57,914 bases of DNA from Pseudanabaena sp. SR411 (GTDB lineage Bacteria; Cyanobacteriota; Cyanobacteriia; Pseudanabaenales; Pseudanabaenaceae), in the NCBI RefSeq assembly GCF_002251945.1, contig NZ_NDHW01000181.1, positions 1 to 57,914 on the forward strand, written 5' to 3'. The translations under genes were made by a program, and so were the position numbers. The notes under the pieces were generated by a model that saw only the letters and a program-made list of their open reading frames with translations, had not been told where the DNA came from and did not search any database. Positions 9,701 through 17,531 of this stretch are shown one piece after another; position 1 is the first letter of the stretch; the number at the start of each line of letters is the position of its first letter.

Positions 9701-11012
9701 TCGCTTAGTAGCCTATCTTGTCTGTAAATTAGGTTCAAAGGTGTCCATTGCCGATCTGTGCCGTTTTCTCAAAGAGAACTTACCTGAATATATGGTTCCT
9801 TCAGCCTTTGTGGTATTAGATAGTTTCCCCCTAACCCAGAGCGGCAAAATAGATCGTCGTGCTTTACCAAAGCCTAATCACTCTCAAGCTCCTCAAGACA
9901 TTACTAATACTAACTATCCGCAAGATGAATTAGAACTACGCATAGCCCAAATTTGGCAAAGACTGCTAGGCATAAAATTGCTTAGTACCCATGACAATTT
10001 CTTCGAGTTAGGTGGACATTCCTTATTGGCAATTCGCCTTAGCGCCCAACTAGAGGAATTGGTAGGTCATCCTGTTCCCATCATGTCTATCTTTCAGTCT
10101 CCAACGATCGCCGATCTTGCTAAGCTTTTACGTCAAGGTTGGACTCCTAGTTGGAATCATTTAGTCCCACTGAAGCCAGATGGAACTAATCCCCCGTTCT
10201 TTTGTATCCATGAAGGTTTTGGTGAAGTATTTGTATATCGCAATCTAGTCAAACATTTGGATGCCAATCAACCTTTCTATGGACTGCAAGCCCAAGGATT
10301 AGACGGAAAACACCCACCACTTAAACGTATTGACCAAATGGCAGCTAATTATTTAACAGAAATTAGAAGTTTACAGCCAACAGGCCCCTACTATTTAGGA
10401 GGTTTTTGTGCAGGGGGGATAGTTGCCTATGAAATGGCTCAGCAACTTCATAGGCAAGGACAGGATGTTGCTTTACTAGTACTAATGGATACTGGATTTC
10501 AGAATGATATTCTAGTGCCTGCCCAAGAGTTTTGGGAAATGCGTTGGCGCAATTTCTTGAAGATATCATTACTAGAAAAAATCAAGCGTACTGCTCAGAA
10601 ACCTAAGAAATATTTTGAAACAATTCGAGATATTTTCAAACTTCTCCAATGCCGATTCTATCTAAAAATGAACTGCCAACTGCCTCCTGAGTTGCGTAAA
10701 TTTTATCTATATCACAATAATATGATGGCTCATTTAGAGGCGATCGATCATTATCGTCCGCAACCTATTTCTTATGCAGTAACCTTAATCAATACCACTG
10801 TATTTGATAAAACTCGCCTCAGTGACTACAAACAATTGTGGTCAAAATTAGCACTGAAGGAAATTGACTACCATATTATCGAAGGGGTACATAACTTGGT
10901 ATTTGAAGAACCAGAAGTCCAGCAAATAGCTTGGAAATTGCAAGCTTGTTTAGACAAATCCCTTAGTGATAACTACAAGGACATTCTCAAAAACAAGCAG
11001 GAGTCTAAATAA
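6774..11012 (+). CDS. Terminal NRPS module (TubC docking - C - A(Ser) - PCP - TE)
   Basis: 1412 residues. Residues 1-55 resemble a TubC-type N-terminal docking domain. The condensation domain (about 75-510) has HHIAADGW at 211-218. The adenylation domain (about 530-1040) has YTSGSTGKPKG and catalytic Lys1025 (SGKIDRRAL). Aligning its core to GrsA PheA gives the ten-residue code D733 V734 W737 H776 I802 S804 L827 I835 D836 K1025 (DVWHISLIDK), which matches the known serine-type codes. PCP has Ser1083 (LGGHSLL). The thioesterase (about 1130-1390) has GGFCAGG, so the nucleophile is Cys1212 rather than Ser; the likely catalytic His is His1373 (VHNLVF). The enzyme should condense the polyketide acyl chain with L-Ser and release it. 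It overlaps the PKS by 4 bases and the flippase by 1 base (TAATG). Ser is inferred from the code, not shown. Confidence 0.96.
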   Translation: MSLIQDWINDLRDRGVKLWVQGDRLRYSGSEDVLTPQLLAELSKHKAEIIATLNQNLAISDRGKLSTIQPVSRDQNLPLSFSQQRLWFLNELEGGESATYNWPAPAIALTGKLDPQVLVKTISEIVRRHEVLRTTFTNINGDIVQKIQPPLILNIPIIDLQAEPETKQAIAVKELAAAERAKPFDLQQGPIFRCQLVRLSETSHVLVLAVHHIAADGWFMGIFLKEFASIYTAFSQGKQSPLPELPIQYADFAAWQRNWLQGEVLERHLKYWRQQLAHIPPLLELPTDRPRPPIQTFQGSKVSFQLSLSLTQQLKRLGQQNGATLFMTLYAAFALLLSRYCGQTDIVIGSPIANRDRAEVENLLGFFVNNLVLRIQIQQNPSFQELLTQVKKIALDAYDHQSLPFEKLVEELQPERNLSYHPLFQVMFILQNSPTQSLEVPDLSLSGIEVDSHTTQLDLTLEMLDSPDGLAGNFEYNTDLFERSKIDRMVGHFQNFLEVIAINPDQQIYNLPLLTQLESQQILIDWNDTAVNYPKDICLHELVEAQVAQTPDAIAVTYEDQQLSYQELNQKANQLAHYLRKQGVKPDQPVGICIERSLEMVIGLLAILKAGGAYVPIDPTYPKDRLAFMFADSQVSVLLTQQKLLAQLPEHTAQTLCLDSEWTLFADESDLNLPRLSKAEHLCYIIYTSGSTGKPKGAMNNHRGVVNRLLWMQSTYQIGTSDCVLQKTPFSFDVSVWEFFWTLSTGAKLVVAKPEGHKDPSYLKQLIIQAGITTLHFVPSMLQVFLEAETDLSKCSSLKRVICSGEALPIDLQRRFFERLDCELHNLYGPTEAAIDVSYWQCQASSHLSTVPIGKPVANTQLYVLDNYLQPVPIGVAGELHIGGVQVGRGYLNRPELTAEKFIHDPFSSDPDARLYKTGDRVRYLTDGSIEYLGRIDFQVKLRGFRIELGEIEATLAQYSPVNQAVVTVDHHQSSDRLVAYLVCKLGSKVSIADLCRFLKENLPEYMVPSAFVVLDSFPLTQSGKIDRRALPKPNHSQAPQDITNTNYPQDELELRIAQIWQRLLGIKLLSTHDNFFELGGHSLLAIRLSAQLEELVGHPVPIMSIFQSPTIADLAKLLRQGWTPSWNHLVPLKPDGTNPPFFCIHEGFGEVFVYRNLVKHLDANQPFYGLQAQGLDGKHPPLKRIDQMAANYLTEIRSLQPTGPYYLGGFCAGGIVAYEMAQQLHRQGQDVALLVLMDTGFQNDILVPAQEFWEMRWRNFLKISLLEKIKRTAQKPKKYFETIRDIFKLLQCRFYLKMNCQLPPELRKFYLYHNNMMAHLEAIDHYRPQPISYAVTLINTTVFDKTRLSDYKQLWSKLALKEIDYHIIEGVHNLVFEEPEVQQIAWKLQACLDKSLSDNYKDILKNKQESK

Positions 11013-12334
11013 TGTCAGATTCTCAGGCAAGAAAACCCATTAGAAAATTATTTTCATGGCTATTTCTTGCGTTCATTATTATTGCTTGTAGTCAGTTTTT
11101 AGTGAATGTTCTTTTAGTTAAATTTTGCGATAAAGTCTTAGTTGGTAGATTTGCATTAGCTAATGCTATTACAATCCCTATATTTGCTTTTACTAGCTTA
11201 GATTCAGATACCTTGCAAATCACTGATTCTAAAAGCCAGTATGCGTTTGAAGATTATTTTAATCTAAAGCTAGTAACTTCTAGCTTTGCATTGTTTTTAA
11301 GTATTATCATTCCTATTTTTGCAGGCTATTCATGGGATATTCTCGTCATTGTTGGTCTATTAGCATTACTTAGAGCTTTAGAAGCAATTAGTGCCACCCT
11401 ATATGGGTTGATTCAGAAAAGAGAGGAGATGAAAACTTTAGCTTTTTTAGGGATGGGTAAAAGTATTATTTCGATCAGTTTACTTGGAATAATTCTTTAT
11501 TTGACAGGTAACTTAGTCTTAGGTCTAATCGGCTTAATCCTATTTCGGACTGTCTATCTGTTTATCTATGAATTACCCTCAAGTCTGAAAACCGCTAATT
11601 CTTATGATTTATTAGCAATTAATGGCTTGTCTCCTCAATCTACCCAAATTGATTTGTCTAAGATTTTTGATAAAAAATGGTATTCCCAAAAGTTATTTAC
11701 GCTTACGAAATTAGCTTTGCCGATGGGAATTGTGACCTTGCTAGTTAGCTTTAACACCAATGTTCCTAGATATCTTATTGAAAAGTATATAGGTGAGGCT
11801 TCTCTAGGAGTTTTTGCCAGCATTGCCAGTTTGATGCTGATTGGTGACACAGTTTTAAATCCCCTTGGAGCTTCTACTATTCCGAGAATGTCTCGATACT
11901 ACGCTGAGGGAAATTTCAAAATATTCTGGCAAATTTTAAGTAAATTAATGGCGATCGCAATAGTCATGGGAGTAGTCATCATGACAACTTGCTGGCTATT
12001 TGGTCAACCAATTCTAGAAACTATCTATCGCAAAGAATATGGACAATATACACAACTACTTACTTTACTTATGTTGGCAGGCTCAATTGAAGATATCTCT
12101 TCCTTTATTGGACAATCGATTACAGCAACCAGAAGTTTTCAGATTAAAATGGTTATATCTGCGACTGTAGTAACGATATCAGCCTTGCTTGCATTATGGT
12201 TAATCCCTAGCCAAGGTCTGAATGGTGCAGCGATCGCTTTATTGATCGCCTCAGCTATAGATTTAGTATTGAATGGCATCGCAATTCTCTACATTGCGAA
12301 AAAGCATCATAAAAATAAATTGCGATCAATTTGA
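11012..12334 (+). CDS. Wzx-type oligosaccharide/lipid flippase (MATE/MOP superfamily)
   Basis: 440 residues, almost wholly hydrophobic, with about twelve predicted membrane segments. The N-terminal pattern is that of polysaccharide-biosynthesis flippases (LVNVLLVKF, then GRFALANAI), and a second repeat half begins near LALPMGIVTLLV. Members of this family move polyprenyl-linked oligosaccharides across the plasma membrane. The ATG overlaps the NRPS stop by one base (TAATG), and AGGAG at 10999-11003 lies eight bases upstream, so translation is coupled to the NRPS. It precedes a GT4 gene by 9 bases. Its cargo could be the polysaccharide repeat unit or, given the coupling, a lipid made by the PKS/NRPS; the sequence does not decide. 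Confidence 0.88.
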   Translation: MSDSQARKPIRKLFSWLFLAFIIIACSQFLVNVLLVKFCDKVLVGRFALANAITIPIFAFTSLDSDTLQITDSKSQYAFEDYFNLKLVTSSFALFLSIIIPIFAGYSWDILVIVGLLALLRALEAISATLYGLIQKREEMKTLAFLGMGKSIISISLLGIILYLTGNLVLGLIGLILFRTVYLFIYELPSSLKTANSYDLLAINGLSPQSTQIDLSKIFDKKWYSQKLFTLTKLALPMGIVTLLVSFNTNVPRYLIEKYIGEASLGVFASIASLMLIGDTVLNPLGASTIPRMSRYYAEGNFKIFWQILSKLMAIAIVMGVVIMTTCWLFGQPILETIYRKEYGQYTQLLTLLMLAGSIEDISSFIGQSITATRSFQIKMVISATVVTISALLALWLIPSQGLNGAAIALLIASAIDLVLNGIAILYIAKKHHKNKLRSI

Positions 12335-12343
12335 AGGTGAAGT

Positions 12344-13522
12344 ATGACTGTCCTCAACCAAAAGCCAAAACAGAAAATTAAAGTCCTTCACGTTGTTGGT
12401 CAAATGGGTAATCGCGGTGGCTTAGAAAGCTGGATTATGCAGATGTTACGACATATCGATCGCGATCGCTTTCAAATTGACTTAATGGTTCATGTCACAG
12501 ATGATTTTCCTTTTTTTGATGCGGAACTAGATAGCTTGGGTGTCAAAATCGTACGCTGTCTCTATCCTCAAAAGCCTTGGCTCTTTGCTAATAATTTTAA
12601 ACAAGCGCTGCAAGAGCATGGTTCCTATGACATCATCCACAGTCATCTCCATCAGTTTAGTGGATATCTCTTACGCCTCGCCCATCAACAAAAAATTCGC
12701 CATCGCATTGTCCAAACCCATAGCGATACATCTCCTCTCGATCGTCAAGCCCCTTGGTATCGCCAGATTTATTTTGGCTTAATGCGATATTGGCTTAACC
12801 GATATACAACCTTCGGTGTAGGTGTTAGCCGTAAAGCTCTTAAGGCCCTCTTGGGTAACGAGAATTGGCAAAGCGATCCACGCTGGCAAGTTCTATATTG
12901 CGGTATTGACTTAGAGCTATTCCGTCAGCCGCTAGATCGCCTTAGTGTGAGGTCAGAATTTGGCATTCCCATTGATGCTTTTGTAATTGGACATGTAGGG
13001 CGCTTTGTTCCTCTCAAAAATCATGAACTGATGCTCAAGATCCTAGTCAAAGTGCTAGAAAAAGAACCAAATACTTACTTGTTATTTGTAGGAGATGGCC
13101 CCCTGAGACAAGCGATCGCAACCAAAGCTTTAGAGATGGGAATCGACTCAAACGTTATGTTTGCTGGCTCTCAAGATCAAGTGCCTAGAATCATGCAGGG
13201 GGCTATGGACGTTCTCATGTTGCCATCATCCTTTGAGGGTTTGCCCTTGGTAGGTTTAGAAGCTCAAGCAGCAGGTTTACCAGTCATCCTTTCAGATGTT
13301 GTGACAGAAGAGGTCGATGAAATCAAAACCCTGATTCAACGGATTAATTTATCTGAGCCGATCGCTATATGGGTAGATGCTGTATTAAATTCTCGCCAGA
13401 TTAAACAGCAACATACCCAAGCTGATTGCCTCGCAATCTTAGAAAAGAGTCCCTTTAACATTATCCAAAATGTCAAATATTTACAAGATTTATACTTGAA
13501 ACTGATGGCAATTCCTGCGTGA
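12344..13522 (+). CDS. GT4-family glycosyltransferase
   Basis: 392 residues, GT-B fold. The N-terminal half starts with a beta strand and a glycine-rich acceptor loop (VVGQMGNRGGLESWI, about 18-32). The C-terminal half has GHVGRFVPLKNH and the nucleotide-sugar motif E-x7-E in FEGLPLVGLEAQAAG. This is the retaining GT4 pattern of cytoplasmic enzymes that extend lipid-linked glycans. It starts nine bases after the flippase, with GAAGGTGAAG just upstream of the ATG. Donor and acceptor cannot be read from sequence. Its start (KVLHVVGQMGNRGG) resembles that of the GT4 at 17532, suggesting an old duplication within the cluster. Confidence 0.93.
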   Translation: MTVLNQKPKQKIKVLHVVGQMGNRGGLESWIMQMLRHIDRDRFQIDLMVHVTDDFPFFDAELDSLGVKIVRCLYPQKPWLFANNFKQALQEHGSYDIIHSHLHQFSGYLLRLAHQQKIRHRIVQTHSDTSPLDRQAPWYRQIYFGLMRYWLNRYTTFGVGVSRKALKALLGNENWQSDPRWQVLYCGIDLELFRQPLDRLSVRSEFGIPIDAFVIGHVGRFVPLKNHELMLKILVKVLEKEPNTYLLFVGDGPLRQAIATKALEMGIDSNVMFAGSQDQVPRIMQGAMDVLMLPSSFEGLPLVGLEAQAAGLPVILSDVVTEEVDEIKTLIQRINLSEPIAIWVDAVLNSRQIKQQHTQADCLAILEKSPFNIIQNVKYLQDLYLKLMAIPA

Positions 13523-13547
13523 TGATCTTAACTTCTAAAAGATTTTT

Positions 13548-15569
13548 ATGACCCCCATAGATAATATTAAATCACCACCATATAGCCAGATTAAGCCAGT
13601 TTTTTTGGCTTGTCAGATGGGAATTATTATTTTTCTATGTATCTTAGCGATATTAGAAAACCAATCATTTTTTGATGCAGAAACTGTAATCTATCCATTC
13701 TGCTTTCTATTTACAATCATTGTATTTTGGTGCTTGTTCTCTTGGACTGTTTTAACTAAAAATATATTTAGTCCCTACATTTTATTTTTAATTGCGGCAG
13801 CCTTATTTAATGGTGGACATATATTTCTGGAAATACTAGGTATTAATCCTGTAGGTATTCTCAGTAATAAGTTTTCGCCCGCTACGACACTTCATACTAT
13901 ATTTCTGGTTACTCTTAGCATAGTTTCTCTCCATCTGGGAGCATTGCTAAGTAATATAACGGTAAAACAGCAATCTTCTACTTTAGATAGTAACAAATCG
14001 ACGTTAGAAAAATCATTTTCCAATAAATTACTACTCAGCCAAGACATCCGCAAAGTTGGCTGGATTTTACTAGTGATTTCTTTACCCCCAACATTATTTA
14101 TCCTAAGAAATGCAATCAGTACTGTTGCTACTTCTGGGTATATAAGCCTTTATGAATCACTGGCATCGGAAGGTGGTGCAGTAACAGTATTGAGCAAATT
14201 TATCATACCAAGTGCATTATTCCTACTTGCTGGTAGCCAGCAAAATCGTTTCTCGGCAAGGCTATCAATATGCTTAGTTCTTATCTATTCACTTACGTAT
14301 AATTTTTTAGGACAGAGAACTAATGGTATTTTACCTTTGGTCAGCCTAGCATGGCTTTGGCATCATTTAATTAAACCCCTTCCTAAAAAAGTTTTCTTGC
14401 CACTTACCGCATTTATAGCTTTTGTTGTTTCGCCTTTAATATCTGAGATCAGGGGTGGTATGGGACTAGAAAGATTTTCTTTTACTTCTATAATCGAGAA
14501 GTTTACCTCACTAGAAAATCCAATTGCTAGTACCCTATTTGAGTTTGGAAACTCAATGCAAACCATCGCCTATACAATCGAGCTAGTGCCATCTCAAAAA
14601 GACTTTAACATGGGGATTGATTATCTCTACGCATTATATACTTTAGTTCCTAATATTGGATTTGGAGGTCTACATCCAGCCGTTGCGCGAGGTGTACCAG
14701 CAGTTTGGTTATCTGCTGAAGTCACACCAAGAGAATTCATCCATGGAATTTCTTTAGGGTATTCTTTTATTGCGGAGGCATACTTAAATTTTGGTTGGAT
14801 TGGCACTCCAATTTTTATGACAATCTTTGGGTTTTACATTGGTAAATTAGTCTTATGGGCAACTCGGTTAGGAGAACCAGCAAAAATGGCATTATTAGCT
14901 AGTTTTTTACCATCACTTCTATTCTTCTGTCGTCAAGAATCAACCCAAATTGTTCGCCCTTTTGTACTGTATAGTCTTGCTCCTTATCTAGGTGTTTTAC
15001 TATTACATCGATCGCGAATAAAGAAATTGAGTTTCTCTACATTAAGTAGCAATATTAAGACAAATGATATTCAAGCATCTATCGATCCATATGTAATGAC
15101 TAATGTAAATACGCAATCGGATGAATCTATGACACATACTGCTACAAAAATGCCTACTAACCAAATAGATCTAGTTACAGTAAGCAGTGTCAGTTCAGCG
15201 AACGAGATAACTAATACAAGAGGGTATAAGCTAGATGAACTTTTGGATGTATTCAATAAACTTAGTGATATTTCTATTCAATACCTCGGTAAAGGCGTAG
15301 TCACTAACTACTGGAGATCTAGTCGCCCTGATTCATCTTGGCTAGCCGAATTTGAAATTAATAGAAATGGGTATATATCACACCCAAATCAAAAAGAGCT
15401 TGTCTGCAACTCTGAACAAATTCAAGAGATTCAGTCATGGATATTAGCTTATATAGAACGTTGCAAGATAATAATTCGCAACTTGGAACAACTGCTAGAA
15501 AGAAACTGTCTTGATAACCGTCAAAAAAAGTTGCTTTTACTTATAAAAGTTTTATGTAATTTAAAGTAG
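13548..15569 (+). CDS. Wzy-like O-antigen/exopolysaccharide polymerase with C-terminal soluble extension
   Basis: 673 residues. The first ~485 are a polytopic membrane protein with about twelve hydrophobic segments and a long loop containing LVPNIGFGGLHPAVARG, followed by EFIHGISLGYSFIAEAYLNF. This loop-then-helix layout is that of oligosaccharide repeat-unit polymerases (Wzy/OPSX type), which join lipid-linked repeat units at the periplasmic face. After about residue 490 comes a low-complexity linker, then a soluble segment (about 560-673) with conserved-looking aromatic/charged pattern GVVTNYWRSSRPDSSWLAEF and a helical end. This tail is not part of the usual Wzy fold and I do not recognise it. 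The gene is AT-rich relative to the PKS genes. Assignment to Wzy is by topology and context; moderate certainty. Confidence 0.75.
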   Translation: MTPIDNIKSPPYSQIKPVFLACQMGIIIFLCILAILENQSFFDAETVIYPFCFLFTIIVFWCLFSWTVLTKNIFSPYILFLIAAALFNGGHIFLEILGINPVGILSNKFSPATTLHTIFLVTLSIVSLHLGALLSNITVKQQSSTLDSNKSTLEKSFSNKLLLSQDIRKVGWILLVISLPPTLFILRNAISTVATSGYISLYESLASEGGAVTVLSKFIIPSALFLLAGSQQNRFSARLSICLVLIYSLTYNFLGQRTNGILPLVSLAWLWHHLIKPLPKKVFLPLTAFIAFVVSPLISEIRGGMGLERFSFTSIIEKFTSLENPIASTLFEFGNSMQTIAYTIELVPSQKDFNMGIDYLYALYTLVPNIGFGGLHPAVARGVPAVWLSAEVTPREFIHGISLGYSFIAEAYLNFGWIGTPIFMTIFGFYIGKLVLWATRLGEPAKMALLASFLPSLLFFCRQESTQIVRPFVLYSLAPYLGVLLLHRSRIKKLSFSTLSSNIKTNDIQASIDPYVMTNVNTQSDESMTHTATKMPTNQIDLVTVSSVSSANEITNTRGYKLDELLDVFNKLSDISIQYLGKGVVTNYWRSSRPDSSWLAEFEINRNGYISHPNQKELVCNSEQIQEIQSWILAYIERCKIIIRNLEQLLERNCLDNRQKKLLLLIKVLCNLK

Positions 15570-15640
15570 TACATAGGCTAGAGAAATATTAAGACAGAGA
15601 AAATCGCACTGGCATTATAAAAATGCAGGAGATAAGTAAT

Positions 15641-17467
15641 ATGAGATCCTTTACTTCCAAAACTCGAAGATATATCAAACGTAGGATTTCTATTATCCTT
15701 TTAGCTTTAGTTTGCTGCTTTGGATGCTTTTTTTCTGATAATCAAAATGCTCTAATATCTGCCAGCAATATCCCCAATATTATCGAACAACAACCATCAG
15801 AAGATGACTGGTCTTTACCTAGTTGGGTTACAAAAACTGCAAATAGTGGATTGTATGCCGAATCTACAGACATCTTCAAGCCTGAAGTGTATACAGTCAG
15901 TATGTCTTGGAAAGAAATTAATCCCAAAGAGAATGTATTTGATTGGCGCAGATTGGAAGCTAACTTGGAAGCGGCTCAGAAACGAAACAAGCGAATTTGG
16001 TTACGTATTTTTGCATCGGATGTCAAGCATACACCTGAATGGGTAAAGGCTAAGTACCCTGATTTAAAAGCCATGCAGTACAAAAATGAAGGCGGCTTTT
16101 ATATGGATATGTATGACAATAAAATTAGCCAAGGTAAATTCTATCCAATCTGGCACTATGGGTTTGAAGCAGAATTTAAGAAGTTATTAGCTAGTTTCAA
16201 ACAACGGCGTTATATTGCGAATCCTGCACTTGCCTTTATGTACGCCCCTGGAGCATGGCGCTGGAATGAGTGGGAAGTTATTTTTGTTGATGAAACGAAA
16301 AGATCTGGCGTAAGTGCCGATCAGTTTTGGCAATGGTTTCGTCGTCATATGGATGACTATGCAGATGCGGCTAGTGGCTATACCTATAAACTCGTATTTA
16401 CTGGGCAGCCGCAGATGGAAAGGTGTGAGAATGATGCTTTATGGGCTTTGAAATTGAATGATCCACCCAAAGGTAAAAATCGGATGGTCGATTATGCGGT
16501 TTCTTTGGGGATGAGTGTACGAATTGGCGCTCAAGAATATTTCAATCCCTATTCTAATATCCCTTCTTGGGGTGCTTCGGCTCAAACAATTGGTAATTTG
16601 AACTATCAAGTTATCGATGATAATCATCCATTACATCGCGATCGCAATCGGATCATTGGCACTGAAAACGAGTTACTTGGTTATGAGAATATGCTCCCTG
16701 GAACGGGTAAGTATTATTTTATGAAGATGGCTACCCTCAAGTCATTACAATTAAGAATGAATTGGATCAATACTACCGATCTCTCCTATTCCCTCGCACC
16801 TCAAGTAGTGGAATATGCACGCAAGACGATGGGTAAAACCGTTGAAAATAGCCCAGATGCTTGGGTGGCATTGCGTCAATGGAACGATCCTACCTATTTA
16901 GACGATCGCTTGCCAGAATATTCAGATAATTTATCAAAAACTTTAGGATTAAGTCTTGCAGATTATCAACAACTTGATGTTTTTTTCAAAAATGCTAAAT
17001 TTCCATACCGCAATTGGGAACGTTGGCTCACCCAGCGTGAAGTTGCACCTGATGGGTATACGAAGCCAACTCATCAAGTTTATTCCCAATCACAGTTTGT
17101 TAAATGGAACGGATTTAGCTACGAAGCTATTAGAACCGATCATCAAAATCAGAGTGACTATATATATTTCAATGTAGATGATCAATTTTTAAGAAACAAA
17201 AGTACTGACATAGAAATCAAGGTGACATATCTAGATGATAACAACGCTACATGGGGCATTGAATATGACGCTTTTGGTAATGTGTATAAAAAGACAGCAC
17301 AGATAGTTAATCAAAATAGTGGCAAGTGGAAAACAACCACATTTAAAATATCCGATGCTGCTTTTACGAATCGGCAAAATGGCAATATGGACTTTCGGAT
17401 TTACAATGGAGGTTCCCAAGATCTTACTGTACGCTTTGTCCGTGTAATCAAACTGCAACCTACATAG
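15641..17467 (+). CDS. Exported glycoside-hydrolase-like TIM-barrel protein
   Basis: About 608 residues. I prefer the ATG at 15641 because AGGAG at 15627-15631 sits nine bases upstream; an in-frame ATG at 15623 would add six residues. The N-terminus has Arg/Lys then a hydrophobic stretch ending in small residues and cysteines (RRISIILLALVCCFGCF), so it is a signal peptide or lipoprotein-like anchor. The body resembles beta-galactosidase/GH42- or GH5-like barrels: the strand SMSWKEINPKENVFDWRRLE, then RIWLRIF, then MYAPGAWRWNEWEV with a candidate acid Glu. A C-terminal beta-rich part (about 480-608) looks like a carbohydrate-binding jelly roll. It may trim or edit the exported glycan. A strong terminator follows. 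The exact GH family is not certain. Confidence 0.72.
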   Translation: MRSFTSKTRRYIKRRISIILLALVCCFGCFFSDNQNALISASNIPNIIEQQPSEDDWSLPSWVTKTANSGLYAESTDIFKPEVYTVSMSWKEINPKENVFDWRRLEANLEAAQKRNKRIWLRIFASDVKHTPEWVKAKYPDLKAMQYKNEGGFYMDMYDNKISQGKFYPIWHYGFEAEFKKLLASFKQRRYIANPALAFMYAPGAWRWNEWEVIFVDETKRSGVSADQFWQWFRRHMDDYADAASGYTYKLVFTGQPQMERCENDALWALKLNDPPKGKNRMVDYAVSLGMSVRIGAQEYFNPYSNIPSWGASAQTIGNLNYQVIDDNHPLHRDRNRIIGTENELLGYENMLPGTGKYYFMKMATLKSLQLRMNWINTTDLSYSLAPQVVEYARKTMGKTVENSPDAWVALRQWNDPTYLDDRLPEYSDNLSKTLGLSLADYQQLDVFFKNAKFPYRNWERWLTQREVAPDGYTKPTHQVYSQSQFVKWNGFSYEAIRTDHQNQSDYIYFNVDDQFLRNKSTDIEIKVTYLDDNNATWGIEYDAFGNVYKKTAQIVNQNSGKWKTTTFKISDAAFTNRQNGNMDFRIYNGGSQDLTVRFVRVIKLQPT

Positions 17468-17475
17468 TTATTTTG

Positions 17476-17504
17476 GTGGGCGCGGAAGCGCCCACAATTT
17501 TTTT
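17476..17504 (+). terminator. Rho-independent terminator
   Basis: A perfect 8-bp GC-rich stem (GTGGGCGC / GCGCCCAC) with a GGAA loop is followed by AA and seven T, starting nine bases after the stop of the glycoside-hydrolase-like gene. It probably ends the transcript running from the PKS/NRPS and flippase genes. Confidence 0.9.
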
Positions 17505-17531
17505 GTCTTATTCTAATATTCAGTCAAATTT

